A stretch of 59,855 nucleotides of DNA, taken from NCBI GenBank assembly GCA_964583795.1, contig CAZOWX010000009.1, forward strand, positions 1 through 59,855. Direction: 5' to 3'. The position numbers were made by a program, and so were the translations under genes. Under the pieces are notes generated by a model. That model searched no databases. It had not been told where the DNA came from and saw nothing but the letters and a program-made list of their open reading frames with translations. The stretch is from JBDTME01 sp964583795 (GTDB taxonomy: Bacteria > Patescibacteriota > Microgenomatia > UBA1400 > PJMF01). Positions 33,340 through 41,609 of this stretch are shown here, piece after piece. Numbering within the stretch: position 1 is the stretch's first letter; each line of letters starts with the position of its first letter.

Positions 33340-33792
33340 ATGAATAGAAGTGTCTGTAGTCGTGGTCATCAATTCGTGAAGGATAAAGCTCATCTTGTAT
33401 GTCCCAAATGTTGGCCGGGAAAATATACCAACGAAAAGGGGGAAAATCAGTTAGTGGATGAGTATTTGGCTACTTTTTCAGAACCGATCTTTGGTTTGTT
33501 ACAACAGTTGCGGAAACTTATTCATGAGATTGCCCCAGATGCTATTGAAACGATGAGTTACGGGATTCCCACATTTGATCTGAATAAAAAGCATCTTGTT
33601 CACTTTGCAGGATACGCTCATCACATTGGTTTTTATCCGACCCCCGACGGTATTCAAGCTTTTGCTGATGAATTAAAATCGTACCAAACTTCAAAGGGTG
33701 CAGTTCAATTGCCTCTTGATCAGCCCTTGCCGACAGCACTGATTAAAACAATAGTTAAACATCGCGTTGCTCAAGTTCTGAATCAAAAATAA
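33340..33792 (+). CDS. DUF1801 protein with N-terminal zinc-ribbon-like segment
   Basis: A DUF1801 domain (about residues 40-145) is recognised by IHEIAPDAIETMSYGIPTF and HIGFYPTPDGIQAF. It is preceded by a Cys/His segment (C-x2-GH, CPKC) that could bind zinc. Some DUF1801 proteins are proposed iron chaperones (YdhG/YyaL-like), but no firm role is known. It is followed after 2 bp by the DUF1697 gene. Confidence 0.8.
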   Translation: MNRSVCSRGHQFVKDKAHLVCPKCWPGKYTNEKGENQLVDEYLATFSEPIFGLLQQLRKLIHEIAPDAIETMSYGIPTFDLNKKHLVHFAGYAHHIGFYPTPDGIQAFADELKSYQTSKGAVQLPLDQPLPTALIKTIVKHRVAQVLNQK

Positions 33793-33794
33793 CT

Positions 33795-34313
33795 ATGAAA
33801 TACGTTGCATTACTGCGTGGGATCAATGTGGGTGGAAAAAGAAAAGTTGAGATGAAAAAGTTAAAAGTGGTTTTTGAGTCACTGGGTTGTAGTGATGTTC
33901 GAACGTACCTTAATTCTGGTAATGTGATTTTCTCGTCAAGTTCACCACTCAGTGAGAAAAAAACTGAGCAAAAACTACTTGCTACTTTTGGGTTTGAGAT
34001 TCCTTTGGTTATAACAACACAGCTGCAAATCAAAAAAATTGCTAAGTCAATTCCTTCAAGTTGGCAAAATGATTCTTTACATCAGGCCTATGTTGCCTAT
34101 TTATGTAAATCAGCTGACTCTCCGAGTTCGATAAAAAAATTGCCAATCAAACCAGAATATATTGATGCCCGCTATGTTCCTGGAGCGATAATTTGGTGTG
34201 TTGAACGAAAAAATTACTATAAAAGTGGGATTCACAAGTTGATTGAATGTGAGTTGTATCAGCAGATCACAACTCGAAATGTAAATACAGCCAGAAAATT
34301 GGCGCAGTTGTAA
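33795..34313 (+). CDS. DUF1697 protein
   Basis: The family is recognised from MKYVALLRGINVGGKRKVEMKKLK and TYLNSGNVIFSS. Length (172 aa) is typical. The function is unknown. It is co-transcribed with the DUF1801 gene; transcription probably ends at the hairpin inside the MITE just downstream. Confidence 0.88.
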   Translation: MKYVALLRGINVGGKRKVEMKKLKVVFESLGCSDVRTYLNSGNVIFSSSSPLSEKKTEQKLLATFGFEIPLVITTQLQIKKIAKSIPSSWQNDSLHQAYVAYLCKSADSPSSIKKLPIKPEYIDARYVPGAIIWCVERKNYYKSGIHKLIECELYQQITTRNVNTARKLAQL

Positions 34314-34318
34314 TGTAA

Positions 34319-34480
34319 GAGCCTGTTTAAAAACTCGCATTCTGCTGCAAGATGAGTATATTTGGCAAAAAATTATTTTTTCTTTCTCAAAGGAGCGCTG
34401 CTACTACTTCGTCAGAAGAAAATGCTTTTTTGTTCAAATCTCCTCCCTTTCGCTACGAAAGGGAGTTTTTAAACAGGCTC
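34319..34480. mobile_element. 162-bp MITE with 18-bp perfect terminal inverted repeats
   Basis: The ends GAGCCTGTTTAAAAACTC (34319-34336) and its exact reverse complement (34463-34480) are flanked by a direct TAA on each side (34316-34318 and 34481-34483), a 3-bp target duplication. It has no transposase. A TNA-type target and a GAG-starting end fit the IS5 superfamily (IS1031/ISL2-like groups), which is inference. Its right end supplies a terminator, and the flank next to it supplies the AAGGAG for the next gene. Confidence 0.88.
34443..34470 (+). terminator. intrinsic terminator inside the MITE
   Basis: A perfect 10-bp stem (CTCCCTTTCG / CGAAAGGGAG) with a 3-nt loop is followed by TTTTT. 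It would end transcription from the DUF1801-DUF1697 pair. Confidence 0.8.
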
Positions 34481-34496
34481 TAAGGAGTCAAACTCA

Positions 34497-35240
34497 ATGG
34501 GAAACAATAAATTAAAGGTGGTACTTGATCAGAAAAATCGACAAAAGCATATCGATAGTTTATTAGCCCAAGATGGTTTGTCACATGTTCAAGAGAACCC
34601 ATCAGCTGCATACTGTCCGATATCCCTGACGCAAGCACCAAATGAAATAAAGCCATACTTATTACGACGCCAGCAGATATTAATGGAGGATGTGTTAGCG
34701 AAAGTGGGCATTACTGCCTATGATCCGAGTTCTGCTCCCTACTCTCCTGATAAGAATTTGACGAGTTTACCGCAAGAAGTGTATTTGGTTGATTCGAGCA
34801 AAATTGTGGGAGCGCGCTTTTTTGTCGGACATAATATTACTGCTTCAACGGGGTATGGTGTCGAAGTTGAAAAAGCGGTCAAGTTTAATCGTATCGCTGT
34901 TGTTTTGTTGGACAAGCATATTCGCATTTCTCGAATGCAGCCACATCGAGTAATCTACTTACACTATGACAACTTTGAGCAACAAGCTGTTGAGTTTATT
35001 CCAGTTTTTCAGTTACTGAAGGAATATGATCCTGGTGTGGGATTTGACGGGAGCGAGTCGGTGTTGATTGGGTTTCATAAAAAATCTGGTGAAGTAGTGA
35101 ATTTAGAAAAGCTTGTTTATCAGCGCTTTCCTGAATTCAAGTACCACTATGACGGGACGCAACCAACAGTGGCGCTTCGTGCAACCAATCCAGAAATATT
35201 TTACGAGCTAGATAACGCTAAGCATACACCTAAGGAGTAA
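34497..35240 (+). CDS. unknown protein, possibly nucleoside deoxyribosyltransferase-like
   Basis: The middle part (STGYGVEVEKAVKFNRIAVVLLDKHIRISRM) resembles the G-x-E-x2-x-A active-site and substrate region of nucleoside 2-deoxyribosyltransferase-like domains (Glu at about residue 123), but the match is loose. There is no signal peptide or membrane segment. AAGGAG lies 9 nt before the ATG, at the right edge of the MITE. Confidence 0.55.
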   Translation: MGNNKLKVVLDQKNRQKHIDSLLAQDGLSHVQENPSAAYCPISLTQAPNEIKPYLLRRQQILMEDVLAKVGITAYDPSSAPYSPDKNLTSLPQEVYLVDSSKIVGARFFVGHNITASTGYGVEVEKAVKFNRIAVVLLDKHIRISRMQPHRVIYLHYDNFEQQAVEFIPVFQLLKEYDPGVGFDGSESVLIGFHKKSGEVVNLEKLVYQRFPEFKYHYDGTQPTVALRATNPEIFYELDNAKHTPKE

Positions 35241-35471
35241 CGGTCTAAACCGATAGCAGAAGGTAGAATTGTCAAAAGCAAAAGAACTTGATTTGCAGCT
35301 TTTATCTTGCTGACAGTGCCTTTGTTTCTCGAGAGTGATCAGTTTTTTCATGGTATTGCTTATTTTTTGAGACTTTTTTTGTTCAGTGATTCCTCTGGTA
35401 GAGCGGCTCAATCTTTGGTAAAATAGTTATCTCTTTCGAGAGTTTGGATGAAAAATCCTCTCACCTATCGT

Positions 35472-35542
35472 TGCCGGATGGTGAAATGGTATCACAGCGG
35501 CCTTTGAAGCCGTATTTCTAGGTTCGAATCCTAGTCCGGCAG
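35472..35542 (+). tRNA. tRNA-Gln(TTG)
   Basis: It is a 71-nt cloverleaf with acceptor TGCCGGA/TCCGGCA, anticodon loop CTTTGAA and T loop TTCGAAT; discriminator G. CCA is not encoded. Confidence 0.96.
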
Positions 35543-35594
35543 CTTGTTTTGTAAAAACTCCTCCCGTTATTCAGATCTTGATATACGGAAAAAG

Positions 35595-36545
35595 ATGGTT
35601 AAAAATTCACTTATTTCAATCATCATTGTCAATTTTAACGGCAAACACTGGCTGAAAAAGCTTCTCCCCGATTTAGAAACACAAACCTACTCCAACTTTG
35701 AGATTATTGTTGTTGATAATGGTTCAGCTGATGGCTCTGGTGATTTTCTTCACTCAGTAACTTTTCCTATTCGAATAATTACACTTCATAGAAATCAAGG
35801 GTTTGCAGCAGCAAACAATATTGGATTTTCACATTCAAAGGGTGAATACATCTTGCTTCTGAATAATGATATGCATGTACAACCCGACTTTCTGTCAAAT
35901 TTTGTCAAGGGATTTCAGGAAATACCAAATCTAGGATCGATACAGTGTGAACTAAAACTTTTGGACGATGATGCCTATTTAGATTCGGTGGGATCGAAAT
36001 TTGGTCGTTGGGGACAATTCAGATATTTGGGGATACATGAATCACCGCAAAAATATCAGAAACCTATTGCAGTGCTAGCAAATATCGGCGCAGCAATGCT
36101 GATAAAACGATCAGTCATTGAAAAAATTGGGCTGTTTGACGACGCGTTTTTTATGTATTTCGAGGATGCGGATTTTTGTCATCGAGTTTGGTTATCCGGT
36201 TGGGAATGCTGGTATTATCCGAAAGCTTCAGCGTTTCATGTCAAGCATGGGACAAGTAGTAACGAGTCGAATCATCGAATGAGGTTTCATGATTTTAAAA
36301 ATGGGATTCGCAGTCAGCTAAAAAATTTTGAACTATCCACTCTGCTTCAAAGACTCCCTCAATATATCCTTTACCAGTTGTTTCAATCATGTCTGTTACT
36401 CTTTCAGCGAAATATTAGAATTTTTTATGATTTAGAAGCAATTGGTTGGAATATTATCAATATAAGCAGTACTGTAAAATTACGGAAGAGAATTCAACAC
36501 ATGCGAACAGTGTCTGACAAGGATATATATAATCAGTTAAAGTAA
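35595..36545 (+). CDS. family 2 glycosyltransferase (rhamnosyltransferase-like)
   Basis: The GT-A domain starts LISIIIVNFNGKHWLKKLL and contains VVDNGSADGS, the LLNNDMHV metal site and FMYFEDADFCHRVW (ExDxD-like catalytic region), as in WcaA/rhamnosyltransferase-like enzymes. A C-terminal hydrophobic patch may touch the membrane. The frame opens with TTG at 35544, two bases after tRNA-Gln, but ATG 35595 gives the standard N-terminus. It probably works on surface glycans. Confidence 0.87.
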   Translation: MVKNSLISIIIVNFNGKHWLKKLLPDLETQTYSNFEIIVVDNGSADGSGDFLHSVTFPIRIITLHRNQGFAAANNIGFSHSKGEYILLLNNDMHVQPDFLSNFVKGFQEIPNLGSIQCELKLLDDDAYLDSVGSKFGRWGQFRYLGIHESPQKYQKPIAVLANIGAAMLIKRSVIEKIGLFDDAFFMYFEDADFCHRVWLSGWECWYYPKASAFHVKHGTSSNESNHRMRFHDFKNGIRSQLKNFELSTLLQRLPQYILYQLFQSCLLLFQRNIRIFYDLEAIGWNIINISSTVKLRKRIQHMRTVSDKDIYNQLK

Positions 36546-36602
36546 TATTGGTTTCAGTACAAAACTGGATGCAGTTAAGGGCATGGTATACTTTCTTCTC
36601 TT

Positions 36603-37154
36603 ATGGTCGAGTCTCTCAACACTGTGCTTTCCAATGCCCTCTCTATTCTCAACGATCGTGAGCAGTGTTACCACTGCCCGTTGTATAGTCCAGAAGTTGT
36701 TTGTGCGTACATGATTGAGCTGTTGGGAAATATTCAACTCTTAGCTTTACTACTGAATGATGCAGTATTTGAAGAGGATGACGTTGTTCGTGTTACTCAG
36801 ATTTGGCAACCATATCGCGAATTGTTGGAGCTAGCACAACTCATTCCCAATAAGAGTCACTCTATTGATCGCAAAATTGAAACGGCTTTTTCCTCAATTG
36901 AGCGATTGATACGAACTCAACCTTCTGACTTACCCTCTTTTGAGGACGTAGTTTTGTGTTGTCCAACCAGACAAGCAGCAGTTGTGATTTGGGAAGGCCT
37001 GAGTCAGTTTTTTGTAAAAAAACGACAGCACTTGATTGATAGTCCATTACTTATGGAACTTGACTTTGATACTCAGATGTTGGCTGCTTTGCTCACTTCT
37101 CGATTTCGTGGAGAAGGTGATTCAGGGCAGCGAATTCCGGTAGCCGTGAGCTAA
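36603..37154 (+). CDS. unknown helical protein (183 aa)
   Basis: A soluble, mostly alpha-helical protein with a CYHCPLYSPEVVC cluster near residue 22-34 and a CC pair at about 118 that could bind a metal. No family is recognised. TATACT (36587-36592) ends 10 nt before the ATG without a Shine-Dalgarno. It converges with trpS. Confidence 0.6.
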   Translation: MVESLNTVLSNALSILNDREQCYHCPLYSPEVVCAYMIELLGNIQLLALLLNDAVFEEDDVVRVTQIWQPYRELLELAQLIPNKSHSIDRKIETAFSSIERLIRTQPSDLPSFEDVVLCCPTRQAAVVIWEGLSQFFVKKRQHLIDSPLLMELDFDTQMLAALLTSRFRGEGDSGQRIPVAVS

Positions 37155-37174
37155 AAAGAATAATTATTTGAAAT

Positions 37175-38155
37175 CTACCCCAACCCAACTTTTTCTCTCA
37201 CTTCCTTCATTGTCTGCTCAGCTATCTCTCGTGCTTTTTGGTTACTGTTAGCGATAACTTGATCGACGTACTGAGGATCCGCTTCAAGTTCTGAACGTTT
37301 AGATTGGAGCGGTTTCAGTTCTTCGTAAATTGCCTCGGCTACAGTATCTTTGAGCTCAACGAAGCGCAAACTGCCATCATCATATTGCGTTTGAAACTTT
37401 TTGAATTCATTCGGTGCGAGCAGTTGTAAGAAATCAAACAGTGCTTTCACTCCCCCACTCATCTCTCCCCCGACATTGGTTGCGGTGGGGACGGATCGAA
37501 CTTTTTTGCGAATTTCATCAATTGAGTCAGTTAAGTTAATGAAACTGCCACTGACACTCTTACTCATTTTCCCTTCGCCGGTAAGCGATGGTACATAACC
37601 GGCCTTGGTTGCGAAGCGTTGTGGTTCTGGGAAGTTTGTCCCAAATCGCTGATTCATGGCTCGGGCTATTTCGCGGGCAACTTCGAGGTGCGGCTCTTGA
37701 TCAACGCCAACCGGGACTAAATGTGCCAAGTAGACCAAGATGTCAGCTGCCATCAAAATCGGATAATTGAGCAGTGCCATGGTGGCATGCTGGGGATGCT
37801 GTTTGACTTTGTCTTTGAATGTTGGCAAGTGTTGCATTTTCGCCACTGTGACCACTGATGAGAGGTAAAACGAAAGCTCGGTGTGATGTGGCACCTGTGA
37901 CTGCTGAAACAACACCGATTTGTTTGGATCGAGTCCCGCTGCCAAATAATCAACGATCACTTCACGACGGTTGGTACGCAACTCTGTTACCTCATACGGA
38001 GTCGTGAGTGTGTGAACATCGGCGACCATGTACAGAGTTTCAAATTTTGGATCATTTTGGAGTTCAAGCATGCCTTTGACTGCACCAAGATAGTTACCTA
38101 AGTGGAGTCTTCCGGTTGCTCGAATGCCTGATAGTACGCGAGTAGTATTTGCCAT
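37175..38155 (-). CDS. trpS: tryptophanyl-tRNA synthetase
   Basis: It is a class I synthetase of 326 aa that charges tRNA-Trp. The HIGH-type motif is in GRLHLGNYLGAV (about residues 16-27), the KMSKS loop is GKMSKSVSGS, and the family's MAADILVYLA and VPVGVDQEPHLE are present. TACAAT (38164-38169, minus) ends 8 nt before the ATG. It is the last gene of a minus-strand series that begins with a structured leader RNA at 38823-38946. Confidence 0.97.
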   Translation of the reverse strand: MANTTRVLSGIRATGRLHLGNYLGAVKGMLELQNDPKFETLYMVADVHTLTTPYEVTELRTNRREVIVDYLAAGLDPNKSVLFQQSQVPHHTELSFYLSSVVTVAKMQHLPTFKDKVKQHPQHATMALLNYPILMAADILVYLAHLVPVGVDQEPHLEVAREIARAMNQRFGTNFPEPQRFATKAGYVPSLTGEGKMSKSVSGSFINLTDSIDEIRKKVRSVPTATNVGGEMSGGVKALFDFLQLLAPNEFKKFQTQYDDGSLRFVELKDTVAEAIYEELKPLQSKRSELEADPQYVDQVIANSNQKAREIAEQTMKEVREKVGLG

Positions 38156-38176
38156 ATGGTTGTATTGTAACAGGTA

Positions 38177-38482
38177 TTACTGTTTTCTTCTTTTTTGTGT
38201 AATAAGTTGAGCGAAAATCAAAGTGTATTGCTCACTCTTTAGTATTTCAAAGTCAGTTTTAATGTGATGATCGCACCACAATTTCCCATTAATAAATCTT
38301 ATTTGCTCTGTCGAAAGAATGATGTGAATTTTGGCCCAATAACCTTTTTTCATCTTATTAGTACCGACCATTGTAAGTTGGTTAATGACTTGTCGTTCGA
38401 CGGGAATCCTCTCTGGTATACTGATTTCTGACATTTCTTCGAATATTTTCGCTGGAATTGATGTGATTTCTCTGATTGACAT
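38177..38482 (-). CDS. unknown protein (101 aa)
   Basis: A basic, soluble protein from ATG 38482 (MSIREITSIPAK). The frame is open to 38617, but the extension overlaps the upstream small-membrane-protein gene in another frame. It lies 21 bp before trpS. I recognise no family. Confidence 0.5.
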   Translation of the reverse strand: MSIREITSIPAKIFEEMSEISIPERIPVERQVINQLTMVGTNKMKKGYWAKIHIILSTEQIRFINGKLWCDHHIKTDFEILKSEQYTLIFAQLITQKRRKQ

Positions 38483-38543
38483 ATGTGTCGTTTTCAAACT
38501 TTGGCCCCGATACGATATCGGGGCCGTGAAAGGTGCCCACCAA

Positions 38544-38705
38544 CTATTTTCTTGGTGGAAGGCTCTCCAAGTACAACTTGACTGCGTGGGCAATAAGAAT
38601 TCCCAAGCAGAAAACAAAACTGAACCAGTTAAAGTGTTCTAGCAAGTTTGCTAGCCCCAGTAGGAACAGTCCGATGAGAACTAAATCATGCCCATCGAGT
38701 TGCAT
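38544..38705 (-). CDS. small membrane protein (53 aa)
   Basis: The 53-residue product has two hydrophobic stretches (LVLIGLFLLGLANLL and WFSFVFCLGILIAHAV) and a polar C-terminus (PPRK). The strongest Shine-Dalgarno in the window, AAGGAGG, lies 9 nt before its ATG. It stands directly after the structured leader RNA and before 38177-38482 and trpS. The function is unknown. Confidence 0.7.
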   Translation of the reverse strand: MQLDGHDLVLIGLFLLGLANLLEHFNWFSFVFCLGILIAHAVKLYLESLPPRK

Positions 38706-38822
38706 TTTTCATCTCCTCCTTTCGAGTAATGTCAGTGCTCTCCTTTCTTGTGCGGTACAAGAGCTTCAACACACTGCTATTTCCCGCTTACTAGTCAGCG
38801 GGAAGTAAGCAAAGTGCTTTGT

Positions 38823-38850
38823 AAAACAAAAAACTCCCTTTGTGGGAGTT
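38823..38850 (-). terminator. intrinsic terminator of the leader RNA
   Basis: On minus a 7-bp stem AACTCCC/GGGAGTT with a 5-nt loop (38832-38850) is followed by a U-rich tract (38823-38831). Confidence 0.85.
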
Positions 38851-38946
38851 GGTTACTGGTAATACTTTATTTTTTTAGCCGCAACATTTACTCCCCTTAT
38901 CTTAAGCGGAGTACCAACCTTTCAATATGAGTTGATAATGTTGCAT
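38823..38946 (-). ncRNA. structured leader or small RNA ending in an intrinsic terminator
   Basis: From a start near 38946 the RNA can fold into a three-way junction: P1 GCAACAT/ATGTTGC (38938-38944 with 38881-38887), P2 CAAC/GTTG (38931-38934 with 38915-38918) and P3 ACTCC/GGAGT (38890-38912). A terminator follows. A competing pairing of GTTGGTAC (38911-38918) with GTAACCAAC (38848-38856) would break both P2 and the terminator arm, and GGGGAGT of P3 can pair with the terminator's ACTCCC. This is the logic of a riboswitch or attenuator. No known class is recognised. Confidence 0.6.
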
Positions 38947-38952
38947 TGCGTT

Positions 38953-38981
38953 ATTGTAACAACTTTTTGTAGGTGCTGCAA
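38953..38981 (-). promoter_or_regulatory. promoter of the structured leader RNA
   Basis: On minus TTGCAG (38976-38981), a 17-bp spacer and TACAAT (38953-38958). It lies just past the stop of the methyltransferase gene. Confidence 0.7.
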
Positions 38982-38983
38982 GC

Positions 38984-39703
38984 TCATTTTTGCAGTACGA
39001 CGTAAATGTTGCTCTTGTTCTCTTTCCCATCAGCATAATACTGAGCCACTTTTGTAAGTGAAAGCGCACTGATTAGCTCATCAATCTCGTTTCGATCAAT
39101 CAAGTGACAGTAACGAACGGCATGTTCACCGCGCTGCCAATCAAGTAAGTAATCGTTGTTTTCAAGTTGAGATTGGTCAATCTCAGGGAACTTGTCCCAG
39201 GGAATAACTCGATTTTTGAGAGCCTCGATCGATAAAAATTGCCAAGCGGTGAAGATCAAAAAACCACCTTTGTTCAATTTCTGCTTTAATTTTTTGAGCA
39301 ACTGTATTCGGTTAGTCGCCCCTGGAATATGATGCAGTACTGCAATTAGAACAATGCAATCGTACGATTGTTGAAGCTTGTCAAGCTCGTCGAGGTTCAT
39401 TAAATCAAGTTGCTGAAATTTACCTTGAGGAAAGGTTTTTCTCGCGGCAGAGAGTAGATCAGCCGAGTTATCCACGCCAGTGTATTGAATTTCATGAATA
39501 TGTTGTGCAAGAAAGCTGCCAAATCGTCCATTACCACACCCCACATCAAGTACTTTGAGTGGTTGAGGTAGTTGCCAGAGGTGAGAGAGTAGCTGAACCC
39601 AACCCATCCAGGGTTTTTGCCGAGTACTGTCAAATGAATCAAAAACAGTTTGGTAAAACTGTTGGTTGATGTGGTTGAGTTGGTCGGCCGTTTTGTGATT
39701 CAC
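38984..39703 (-). CDS. Trm9/ALKBH8-like SAM methyltransferase
   Basis: It is a class I methyltransferase with SAM motif I VLDVGCGNGR (51-60) and VLHHIP after strand 4. The N-terminal FDSFDSTRQKPWMGWVQLL matches the F-x2-FSxTR-x2-PW signature of Trm9/ALKBH8 enzymes, which methylate 5-carboxymethyluridine at tRNA position 34. It is divergent from the elp3 gene 70 bp away, which makes that substrate. General SAM methyltransferase is certain; the Trm9 role is inference from sequence and context. Confidence 0.72.
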   Translation of the reverse strand: MNHKTADQLNHINQQFYQTVFDSFDSTRQKPWMGWVQLLSHLWQLPQPLKVLDVGCGNGRFGSFLAQHIHEIQYTGVDNSADLLSAARKTFPQGKFQQLDLMNLDELDKLQQSYDCIVLIAVLHHIPGATNRIQLLKKLKQKLNKGGFLIFTAWQFLSIEALKNRVIPWDKFPEIDQSQLENNDYLLDWQRGEHAVRYCHLIDRNEIDELISALSLTKVAQYYADGKENKSNIYVVLQK

Positions 39704-39773
39704 TCATAGATTATAGCCTACATAGATGCTCAGCGCCGAGTCTTTTCTCCCTGATATCTGGTAAAATACTCAG

Positions 39774-41567
39774 ATGTCCACCTTTGACTTTGATCCAGCT
39801 GCTTTTGAGGAGATGCTTTTACCGCTGTTAAAAGAGCTGATAAATACTCCTTTATTATCTGCTGAAAAAATTCACACTATCGTTCGTCGCCAAGCCAAAC
39901 AAAGTGGTCGACTCTTTTCTAAAGACCAATTGCTCAAATCTTATCGATATTTTGTCGAAAGTGGTAGCTTGGCAAAACAGACCAAGCAATTTGAACAGTT
40001 ACTGCAAACCAAACCAGTGCGCACTGCTTCTGGAGTGACTCCGGTTACAGTGTTGACCAAACCTTTTCCTTGTCCAGGGCAGTGCATCTTTTGTCCGAGT
40101 GATATTCGAATGCCCAAAAGCTATTTGCATGATGAACCCGGAGCGCAACGGGCAGAGCGCAATGTTTTTGATCCGTATTTGCAAACTTACTCGCGCTTGC
40201 AAGCGTTTACCAATATTGGCCATTCATGCGAAAAAGTGGAACTAATTATTTTAGGAGGAACTTGGTCATTCTATCCTGAAGCGTATCAGATTTGGTTTAT
40301 TAAACGGTGTTTTGATGCTCTCAATGATTTTAGCGTTGGCAAAGATGAAACAAAAAAAGTTGAAGAAGGATATCGTAGTGTTCAATCAGCCACACATGAC
40401 GTTCCTAAACAGGTATCAATAAAAGGGAAAAAACTGACAAAAACTTACAACCAAGTCATTACTGAACTGTTTACGAATCCTGAGAAACTGCTTGGTGTTG
40501 ATCAACAACAGACCGCAACCTGGGAAGAACTGAGTGCTGTTCATACTGTAAACGAAACTGCCAAGGTACGCTGTGTGGGATTAGTTGTTGAAACACGACC
40601 CGATCATATTTCCGAATCGGAGGTTATCAGAATGCGCCGGCTTGGTTGTACCAAAACGCAGATTGGAGTGCAGAGTTTACAAGACAGTGTGCTTATAAAA
40701 AATAAAAGGGGCCATGATGTCGCTTCGACTCGAAGAGCGTTCCGATTGCTTCGACAAGCGGGCTTTAAAATTCATGCGCACTGGATGCCCAACTTGTATG
40801 GGAGTTCGCCGGAGAAAGATATTGAAGATTACAAACAGTTGTTTGAAGATTCAGATTTTAAGCCTGATGAACTGAAAATTTATCCCTGTTCATTGATCGA
40901 ATCAGCTGAGTTGATGAAATATTATGAGAGTGGTGAGTGGCAACCATACTCTGATCAAGAACTTTCTCATGTACTTACAGAATGTATGATGGCAACTCCA
41001 CAGTATTGTCGACTCACCCGAGTCATCCGAGACATTCCATCGACCGATATTGTAGTTGGCAATAAAAAATCAAACTATCGTGAAATCGTCCAAAAACAAC
41101 TTGAGAAGAATGGACTTCATTCCCAAAACATCCGCGATCGGGAAATTAAGCAAGAACAGGTTTCATTATCTGACCTAAAACTTGATGAACTTCCCTACTC
41201 TACTTCGGTGAGTGATGAGGTGTTTTTACAATTTGTCACGCATGAGCAAAAAATTGCTGGATTTTTACGACTCTCACTGCCAAAAATTGCATCGTTCATT
41301 GAAGAGTTACAACATAGTGCCATCATTCGCGAAGTACATGTGTATGGCCAAGTATCTGCTATTGGAGAATCTCCGGAAGAAACGAAAGGAAAACATGAAA
41401 AAGCACAGCATTTAGGATTAGGTAGTCGTTTGATTGCTCGAGCGATTGAAATAGCACGGGAGAAAAAGTTTTCAAAATTGCACGTCATTAGTGCTATAGG
41501 AACTCGAGAGTATTACCGAAAACGAGGGTTTAACGACGGAGAGTTGTATCAATACTTCGAGTTGTAA
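39774..41567 (+). CDS. elp3: Elp3-like tRNA uridine(34) 5-carboxymethylaminomethyl/carboxymethyl synthase
   Basis: It is a radical SAM/acetyltransferase enzyme that uses acetyl-CoA to build cm5U at the wobble uridine. The cluster cysteines are C100, C104 and C107 in PCPGQCIFCPSD. The radical SAM barrel includes VGLVVETRPDHISESEV and QIGVQSLQD, and the C-terminal GNAT domain has HLGLGSRLIARAIEIA and GTREYYRKRGF. Length (597 aa) exceeds typical Elp3 (about 550). TAAAAT ends 6 nt before the ATG. Confidence 0.93.
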   Translation: MSTFDFDPAAFEEMLLPLLKELINTPLLSAEKIHTIVRRQAKQSGRLFSKDQLLKSYRYFVESGSLAKQTKQFEQLLQTKPVRTASGVTPVTVLTKPFPCPGQCIFCPSDIRMPKSYLHDEPGAQRAERNVFDPYLQTYSRLQAFTNIGHSCEKVELIILGGTWSFYPEAYQIWFIKRCFDALNDFSVGKDETKKVEEGYRSVQSATHDVPKQVSIKGKKLTKTYNQVITELFTNPEKLLGVDQQQTATWEELSAVHTVNETAKVRCVGLVVETRPDHISESEVIRMRRLGCTKTQIGVQSLQDSVLIKNKRGHDVASTRRAFRLLRQAGFKIHAHWMPNLYGSSPEKDIEDYKQLFEDSDFKPDELKIYPCSLIESAELMKYYESGEWQPYSDQELSHVLTECMMATPQYCRLTRVIRDIPSTDIVVGNKKSNYREIVQKQLEKNGLHSQNIRDREIKQEQVSLSDLKLDELPYSTSVSDEVFLQFVTHEQKIAGFLRLSLPKIASFIEELQHSAIIREVHVYGQVSAIGESPEETKGKHEKAQHLGLGSRLIARAIEIAREKKFSKLHVISAIGTREYYRKRGFNDGELYQYFEL

Positions 41568-41609
41568 CTTTTTTGTATATTTAGAAAGTGAATGACCTAT
41601 TTACATCGT

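Noticed and set aside
38385..38930. Three plus-strand frames of 60-91 codons
   Set aside because: They lie antisense to small minus-strand genes and the structured leader RNA and lack start signals.
38890..38930. T-box riboswitch ahead of trpS (GGTTGGTACTCCGC resembles the T-box sequence)
   Set aside because: The match to AGGGTGGNACCGCG needs several changes and there is no room for a specifier stem I upstream of the promoter.
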